From DIGJ01 sp041739345 (GTDB lineage Bacteria > Bacillota > Clostridia > Lachnospirales > Lachnospiraceae): a stretch of DNA of 64,000 nucleotides. Location of the stretch: assembly GCA_041739345.1 (NCBI GenBank), contig JBGSNZ010000022.1:186001-250000 (forward strand). Reading direction: 5' to 3'. The translations under genes were made by a program, and so were the position numbers. The notes under the pieces are model-generated. The model did not search any database. It was not told where the DNA came from and was given only the letters and a program-made list of their open reading frames with translations. Of this stretch, positions 58,827 through 64,000 are shown one piece after another (position 1 is the stretch's first letter; each line of letters starts with the position of its first letter).

Positions 58827-61502
58827 ATGAAAAAAGAGCTAGAAAAAACATACAATCCGAATGATATAGAAGACAGATTGTACGAAAAGTGGATAAAGAA
58901 CAGATACTTTCACGCTCAAGTGAATAAAAATAAGAAACCGTTTACAATCGTAATTCCACCTCCAAACATTACGGGAAGGCTTCACATGGGACATGCTTTG
59001 GATGAAACGATGCAAGATATTTTAATTCGTTTTAAAAGAATGCAAGGGTATGAAGCATTATGGCTTCCTGGTACCGATCATGCTAGTATTTCGACTGAAG
59101 TTAAGGTTATTAATCAGTTGAAAACAGAAGGCATTGACAAGCAGGAATTAGGAAGAGAAGGCTTCTTAAAGCGTACTTGGGAATGGAAAGAAGAATACGG
59201 TGGAACTATCGTAGAGCAGCTTAAAAAATTAGGATCTTCTTGTGACTGGGAAAGAGAGCGTTTTACCTTAGATGAAGGATGCTCCAAAGCGGTAGAAGAA
59301 GTATTTATAAAACTATTCGAAAAAGGTATGATTTATAAGGGTTCCCGCATTATCAACTGGTGTCCTATCTGTAAGACTTCGATTTCAGATGCAGAAGTAG
59401 AGCATGAAGAACAAGCAGGACATTTTTGGCACATAAATTATCCAATTGTTGGAGCAGAGGGAAGGTTTGTTGAAATTGCAACCACCAGACCGGAAACATT
59501 GTTAGGCGATACTGCAGTAGCAGTACATCCAGACGATAAAAGATATCAGGATTTGATAGGAAAGATGGTATTATTGCCACTTGTTAATCGTGAAATCCCA
59601 GTAATTGCGGATTCCTATGTAGATAAGGATTTTGGTACTGGAGTTGTTAAAATTACACCTGCCCATGACCCAAATGACTTTGAAGTTGGAAAACGTCATA
59701 ACTTGCCAGAAATTAATATCATGAACGATGACGCAACGATTAATGAAAAAGGTGGAAAATACGCTGGACTTGACCGTTATGAAGCTAGAAAACAAATGGT
59801 ACAAGAATTAACCAACTTAGGTTTACTAGTAAAAGTGGAAGACCACGTTCATAATGTTGGAACGCATGATCGATGTGCGACAACGGTTGAGCCAATGATT
59901 AAACAGCAATGGTTCGTTAAGATGGATGATTTGATTCAGCCAGCGATAAAAGCAGTAAAATCAGGAGAAATCAAATTAATTCCAGAACGTATGGAAAAGA
60001 CATATTTTAACTGGACCGATAACATTCGTGACTGGTGTATTTCCAGACAGTTGTGGTGGGGACACAGAATACCAGCTTATTACTGTGATAAATGTGGAGA
60101 AGTTGTTGTTGCCAGAACTACGCAAATACCAAGTGTTTGCCCTAAATGTGGACATAATCATTTAACACAAGATGAAGATACACTGGATACCTGGTTTAGT
60201 TCTGCACTGTGGCCATTTTCTACGTTAGGCTGGCCAGAAAAGACAGAAGAATTAGATTACTTTTATCCAACGAATGTATTAGTTACCGGATATGATATCA
60301 TCTTTTTCTGGGTTATTCGTATGGCATTTTCTGGATACGAGCACATGGGAGAAAAGCCATTTGATACCGTTTTATTCCATGGTCTGATTCGGGATTCTCA
60401 GGGTAGAAAGATGAGTAAATCACTTGGAAATGGAATCGATCCATTGGAAATCATATCAGAATTTGGTGCAGATGCCCTTCGATTTACTTTAATCACAGGA
60501 AATGCGCCTGGTAACGATATGCGTTTCTATATTGAACGAGTAGAATCTAGCCGTAACTTTGCAAATAAAGTTTGGAATGCATCTAGATTTATCATGATGA
60601 ACCTGGATAAAATTACCGAAGAAGAAAAATCGTTACTATCGGTAAAAGATTTTGATGTAGAAAACAAATGTACTCAGGCAGATAAATGGATTATTTCAAA
60701 GGTCAATGCATTAACCAAAGAAGTAACAGCGAATATGGAAGTATTTGAGTTAGGCATTGCGGTGCAAAAGGTCTATGACTTTATTTGGGAAGAATTCTGT
60801 GACTGGTATATCGAAATGGTAAAGCCTAGACTTTATAACGAAGAAGATGAAACAAGAGTTGCTGCTGTTTGGACATTAAGAACGGTACTTCTACAGTCTT
60901 TAAAACTTCTTCATCCATACATGCCATTTATTACAGAAGAAATTTTTTGTACGTTACAAGAGGAAGAAGAGTCAATTATGATTTCTAATTGGCCGATATA
61001 TAAAGAAGAATACAATTTTACTTCCGATGAAGACGCAGTAGAAACCATTAAGGAAGCCGTTAAGGGAATCCGTAATGTTCGTGCTGAAATGAATGTTCCA
61101 CCAAGTAAGAAGGCAACCGTTATCGTGGTTTCGGAAGATGGTAGAATTCGTACAATTTTTGAAAACAGCAGAGTATTCTTTGCTACCTTAGGGTATGCGA
61201 GTGAAATTATTGTAAAAGAACAAAAATTAGATGTACCAGACGATGCAGTTTCAACCGTTATTAATGGAGCAACGATTTATATACCTTTTGCAGAACTAGT
61301 AGATATTGCAAAAGAAATAGAACGTTTGGAAAGAGAAAAATCCCGATTAGAAGAAGAATTAAAGCGTGTAAAAGGTATGCTTTCCAATGAACGTTTTGTA
61401 AGCAAAGCGCCAGCTGAAAAGATTAATGAAGAAAAAGCAAAACTTGAAAAATATGCAAATATGATGGAACAGGTAACCGAACGATTAGCAAATCTTAAGT
61501 AA
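58827..61502 (+). CDS. valS: Valyl-tRNA synthetase
   Basis: Class Ia synthetase charging tRNA-Val. The 891-residue protein has PPPNITGRLHMGHALDETMQD with the HIGH-like HMGH, an editing domain with TTRPETLLGDTAVAVHPDD, a zinc-like knuckle CDKCGEVVV...CPKCG, the KMSKSLGNGIDP loop and the ValRS-specific C-terminal coiled-coil arm (EIERLEREKSRLEEELKRVK). The length is typical. AAAGGAGAA precedes the ATG. Unlike leuS it lacks a T-box leader. The DUF342 gene follows after 17 bp. Confidence 0.97.
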   Translation: MKKELEKTYNPNDIEDRLYEKWIKNRYFHAQVNKNKKPFTIVIPPPNITGRLHMGHALDETMQDILIRFKRMQGYEALWLPGTDHASISTEVKVINQLKTEGIDKQELGREGFLKRTWEWKEEYGGTIVEQLKKLGSSCDWERERFTLDEGCSKAVEEVFIKLFEKGMIYKGSRIINWCPICKTSISDAEVEHEEQAGHFWHINYPIVGAEGRFVEIATTRPETLLGDTAVAVHPDDKRYQDLIGKMVLLPLVNREIPVIADSYVDKDFGTGVVKITPAHDPNDFEVGKRHNLPEINIMNDDATINEKGGKYAGLDRYEARKQMVQELTNLGLLVKVEDHVHNVGTHDRCATTVEPMIKQQWFVKMDDLIQPAIKAVKSGEIKLIPERMEKTYFNWTDNIRDWCISRQLWWGHRIPAYYCDKCGEVVVARTTQIPSVCPKCGHNHLTQDEDTLDTWFSSALWPFSTLGWPEKTEELDYFYPTNVLVTGYDIIFFWVIRMAFSGYEHMGEKPFDTVLFHGLIRDSQGRKMSKSLGNGIDPLEIISEFGADALRFTLITGNAPGNDMRFYIERVESSRNFANKVWNASRFIMMNLDKITEEEKSLLSVKDFDVENKCTQADKWIISKVNALTKEVTANMEVFELGIAVQKVYDFIWEEFCDWYIEMVKPRLYNEEDETRVAAVWTLRTVLLQSLKLLHPYMPFITEEIFCTLQEEEESIMISNWPIYKEEYNFTSDEDAVETIKEAVKGIRNVRAEMNVPPSKKATVIVVSEDGRIRTIFENSRVFFATLGYASEIIVKEQKLDVPDDAVSTVINGATIYIPFAELVDIAKEIERLEREKSRLEEELKRVKGMLSNERFVSKAPAEKINEEKAKLEKYANMMEQVTERLANLK

Positions 61503-61519
61503 ATCTGGGAGGTGGGAAT

Positions 61520-62905
61520 ATGGCAATGGATATGGAAACAAACCGTTCAGTGGTGCGCGTATTAGATGATGGTGTAGAAGCCTACTTAAGCTTATATCCC
61601 CCTGATGAAAATGAAACTTACTCAATTAGTGATTTGCAAAAGATTTTAGAAAAAAATGGTGTAGTAGAAGGTATTGATAAAGAAGCTCTTCGGATCATGA
61701 TAGAAGAAAAATCTTATTATACGGAACAATTAGTAGCAAAAGCAATTCCAGCACAGGATGGACAGGATGGCGAATTTGAATTCCTGTTTAGCCTTGTGCA
61801 GGGAGGTAAACCTAAAATCCTTTCGGATGGTACAGCTGACTATGGAAATATGAAAGATGTAGCTGTAGTGGAAGCTAACGCAGAAATAGTGCGTTATAAA
61901 CCCGCAATTGCAGGCAGTAATGGCATGGATGTATTTGGTAAGCTGATTTTAGCAAAAGTCGGTAGAGAACTTCCCGTGCTAAAGGGAAAGGGCTTTAACG
62001 TATCGGAAGATAGACTTTCCTATAAAGCAGCTCTTACTGGAAAGATAGAGTATGAGAATGATCGCCTAACGGTAAGCGATATGATTACCATTGAAGGAGA
62101 TGTAACTATAATTACAGGTAATATTCAGTTTGCTGGTGATGTGTTTGTAAAAGGAAATGTAGTTTCCGGAATGACAATTCAAGCAAAGGGTAATATCACT
62201 GTAAATGGACATGTGGAAGGGGCACAACTAATTGCAGGAAAGGATGTAGTCCTTAAAAATGGAATGCAAGGAGCTGGAAAAGGAGAAATCCGTGCAGGAG
62301 GCGATGTCCTAGCTAAGTTCTTTGAACAGACCACGATATATGCAAAAGGTTGTGTAAAAGCAAATGCAATCTTAAATTGTCATATCATGTCAGAGCAAGA
62401 AATTATTGTTTCTGGGAAAAAAGGCGTCATAGTTGGCGGTTCTATAAGAGCAATAAGAAAAATTGAAGCGACCATGGTTGGTAATATATCTGAGGTGAAG
62501 ACAAGAATTGACCTGGGAGTGGATAGTGATATTTATGACCATATAAAAAAGGTAAAAAGCAAATACGAATACATATTAAGTGAAATTAATCGAATCGAAA
62601 ATGGTATTGCTCAAATTAATAAAATACTGGAAAAGTCAGATAACTCAGAATTGGCTGAAAAGAAACTTTATCTGATGAGAGCGAAGATTTCAAAGGATTC
62701 TGTGATTGCAAGTATACAACAGGAACTTCGAAATCTACGGTTAAATGTAGAAAATTCTACGAACGCAAAGTTAGTTGTACGAAAAAGTATTTATCGTGGT
62801 GCAAAAATTACCATTAACGGAAGTGTAAAATTGATTGAATATGAGAATTATAATGTAACATATAGTGAAAAAATGGGTGAAATTGTTTTTACCCAAAACA
62901 TTTAG
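61520..62905 (+). CDS. FapA/DUF342-family protein
   Basis: A 461-residue cytoplasmic protein. Residues ~1-165 are the FapA N-terminal domain; residues ~170-330 are a right-handed beta-helix with repeating short strands (ITIEGDVTIITGNIQFAGDV, VKGNVVSGMTIQAKGNITVNG); residues ~335-415 are coiled coil. In Vibrio FapA controls polar localisation and flagellar assembly; other members are of unknown function, and polymer-forming ability is only an inference. GGAGGTGGG supports the ATG. It may be co-transcribed with valS. Confidence 0.87.
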   Translation: MAMDMETNRSVVRVLDDGVEAYLSLYPPDENETYSISDLQKILEKNGVVEGIDKEALRIMIEEKSYYTEQLVAKAIPAQDGQDGEFEFLFSLVQGGKPKILSDGTADYGNMKDVAVVEANAEIVRYKPAIAGSNGMDVFGKLILAKVGRELPVLKGKGFNVSEDRLSYKAALTGKIEYENDRLTVSDMITIEGDVTIITGNIQFAGDVFVKGNVVSGMTIQAKGNITVNGHVEGAQLIAGKDVVLKNGMQGAGKGEIRAGGDVLAKFFEQTTIYAKGCVKANAILNCHIMSEQEIIVSGKKGVIVGGSIRAIRKIEATMVGNISEVKTRIDLGVDSDIYDHIKKVKSKYEYILSEINRIENGIAQINKILEKSDNSELAEKKLYLMRAKISKDSVIASIQQELRNLRLNVENSTNAKLVVRKSIYRGAKITINGSVKLIEYENYNVTYSEKMGEIVFTQNI

Positions 62906-63002
62906 TCGATTTTTGACGACCTGATTTTATTGCATTTTGGGGGTATTCTAGGTAAGATTAGTATAATATTTAAGGCCGTTGAAGCGGCAGATGGGGGCAC
63001 AG

Positions 63003-63143
63003 ATGATTAATTTTGATGAAGAAATAATAAAATTTCAACCTAGTCTAGAAGTAGAACAGGCAGAGGATGCAATATATAATAATGATTCTACCGATGTCAC
63101 CGATTTAATTCGTGACATGTTAAAAGAAATGAAGAACAAGTAG
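63003..63143 (+). CDS. Small acidic protein, 46 residues, unknown
   Basis: An open frame starting MINFDEEIIKFQPSLEVEQA and ending RDMLKEMKNK. It is strongly acidic in the first half and ends in a helical DLIRDMLKEMKN segment. A purine-rich GGGGG lies 5-9 nt upstream, and a TATAAT (62962-62967) about 35 bp before it. Its stop codon overlaps the AGGAGG of the next gene, consistent with an operon. No family is recognised; codon use is like that of neighbours, so it is probably real. Confidence 0.6.
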   Translation: MINFDEEIIKFQPSLEVEQAEDAIYNNDSTDVTDLIRDMLKEMKNK

Positions 63144-63154
63144 GAGGCACTAGA

Positions 63155-64000
63155 ATGATTTGTCCAGTATGTGAGAAAGAATCTTCATTCCAGAGTTTGC
63201 GTTGTAGCAATTGTGGACAAGATTTAACGATTTACAAAAGAGCAATCAGTGCATCCAATATGTATTATAATGTTGGATTGCAAAAAGCGAGAGTGCGTGA
63301 TTTGTCAGGTGCTGCAAACGCTTTGAAAAACAGCCTCCGTTTCAATAAAAAGAACACGCAGGCGAGGAACCTTCTAGGTGTTGTTTACTACGAAATGGGG
63401 GAAGTAGTAGAAGCCTTAAGCGAATGGGTACTAAGCAAAAATTTCCAAGGTGATAATAATCCAGCGGATCATTATATTGATGCCATTCAAAAGAATGCTT
63501 CCACTCTTGAAACAATCAATCAAACGATTAAGAAATATAATAGTGCACTTCTTTATGCCAAACAAGGTAGTGAAGATTTAGCAATAATGCAGCTTGAAAA
63601 AGTAGTTAGTTTAAATCCAAAGTTTATTCGAAGTTATCAGCTTTTAGCCCTTCTATACATGAAGGCTGGTGATAATAAAAGGGCAGCAAAGTGTCTTTCT
63701 AAGGCAAATAAGATAGATCGTAACAACACTTTGACACTAAAATATATGAGCGATTTACCTGGGACGTTTGTAAATTCAGGAGAAAAGTCAAAAAGCGAAC
63801 ATCCAAGGACATTACCAGAACATGATGTAAGTTCCCAAGCATTTGCACAGGGTTCCTATAAGGAAGAAAAGTTTAATTTTTGGCCATACTTAAACCTATT
63901 AATCGGAGCAATTTTAGGTATTGCAGTAGTATATTTTCTAATTGTACCAACTGCGAAAAAGAGTATTGCGTCTCAGTATGAAGAGCAGTTTAAAACTTAT
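63155..64000 (+). CDS. Zinc-ribbon, TPR and membrane-anchor protein, 3' end outside window
   Basis: The first 282 residues are visible and the frame is still open at base 64000. The N-terminus MICPVCEKESSFQSLRCSNC has two CxxC pairs of a zinc ribbon. Residues ~35-200 carry TPR repeats (LKNSLRFNKKNTQARNLLGV, IMQLEKVVSLNPKFIRSYQL). After a polar linker comes one membrane helix, PYLNLLIGAILGIAVVYFLI (about residues 248-267), so the C-terminal part should be extracytoplasmic. The function is unknown. AGGAGG lies 7 nt before the ATG. Confidence 0.85.
   Translation, partial: MICPVCEKESSFQSLRCSNCGQDLTIYKRAISASNMYYNVGLQKARVRDLSGAANALKNSLRFNKKNTQARNLLGVVYYEMGEVVEALSEWVLSKNFQGDNNPADHYIDAIQKNASTLETINQTIKKYNSALLYAKQGSEDLAIMQLEKVVSLNPKFIRSYQLLALLYMKAGDNKRAAKCLSKANKIDRNNTLTLKYMSDLPGTFVNSGEKSKSEHPRTLPEHDVSSQAFAQGSYKEEKFNFWPYLNLLIGAILGIAVVYFLIVPTAKKSIASQYEEQFKTY

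Noticed and set aside
1..64000. Prophage, integrated plasmid or transposase genes
   Set aside because: No phage, integrase, replication or transposase protein is recognisable, and base composition looks even across the window.

Overview
The window is an ordinary chromosomal stretch of a low-GC, anaerobic Firmicute, most likely a Lachnospiraceae member of the Clostridium (Lachnoclostridium) phytofermentans type. The evidence is the AT-rich codon use, strong AGGAGG ribosome binding sites, sigma-A promoters (TTGACA/TATAAT with 16-17 bp spacers), a leucine T-box, an anaerobic (class III) ribonucleotide reductase, YtrA-type GntR/ABC modules and Lachnospiraceae-style hypothetical genes. The species assignment is an inference from protein character. 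I see no prophage, insertion sequence with transposase, CRISPR array, rRNA or tRNA.

Layout. 1-3.4 kb: end of rpoD, trmK and a uridine-kinase-like nucleoside kinase. 3.5-5.4 kb (minus): hflK-hflC. 5.5-9.1 kb: exonuclease III, then a T-box leader and leuS. 9.3-12.3 kb: secreted 5'-nucleotidase and, convergent to it, an orphan trpB. 12.5-15.4 kb: an OmpR-type two-component system. 15.5-19.5 kb (minus): a YtrA-type regulator with its ABC transporter, then an MFS exporter and its TetR regulator; both regulators have well-defined palindromic operators. 19.7-21.7 kb: VOC protein and GH3 lipoprotein. 21.8-29.2 kb: purC-purF-purB, an EAL/degenerate-GGDEF/PAS protein, and purA. 29.2-35.7 kb: zinc-ribbon protein, metallophosphatase, secreted subtilase, nrdG, two NrdR boxes and an nrdD whose product carries a C-terminal glutaredoxin-like domain.

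35.7-36.3 kb holds no gene. It is filled by two neighbouring, concentric, nested palindromic elements (about 325 and 205 bp) with related ends; they abut the stop codons of nrdD and the convergent glycerate kinase gene. 36.3-50.5 kb is a hexarate (glucarate/galactarate) catabolic island: a tripartite tricarboxylate-type transporter (TctC-TctB-TctA), glucarate dehydratase, galactarate dehydratase, a DapA-family lyase in the place where an aldolase is needed, tartronate semialdehyde reductase and glycerate kinase. Its PrpR-like regulator has lost the key motifs of a sigma-54 activator.

50.6-58.7 kb: an aminotransferase and a four-gene cluster of unknown function (1180-residue DUF5717-like protein, Hsp70/actin-fold ATPase-like protein, TPR protein, coiled-coil membrane protein). 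This is the best candidate for an undescribed multi-component system. 58.8-64 kb: valS, a FapA/DUF342 protein, a 46-residue ORF and a zinc-ribbon/TPR/membrane protein cut by the window end.

The main observations to follow up are the palindromic elements, the NrdD-glutaredoxin fusion, the motif-depleted sigma-54-type regulator with shared operator-like motifs, and the DUF5717/DUF5716-like cluster.
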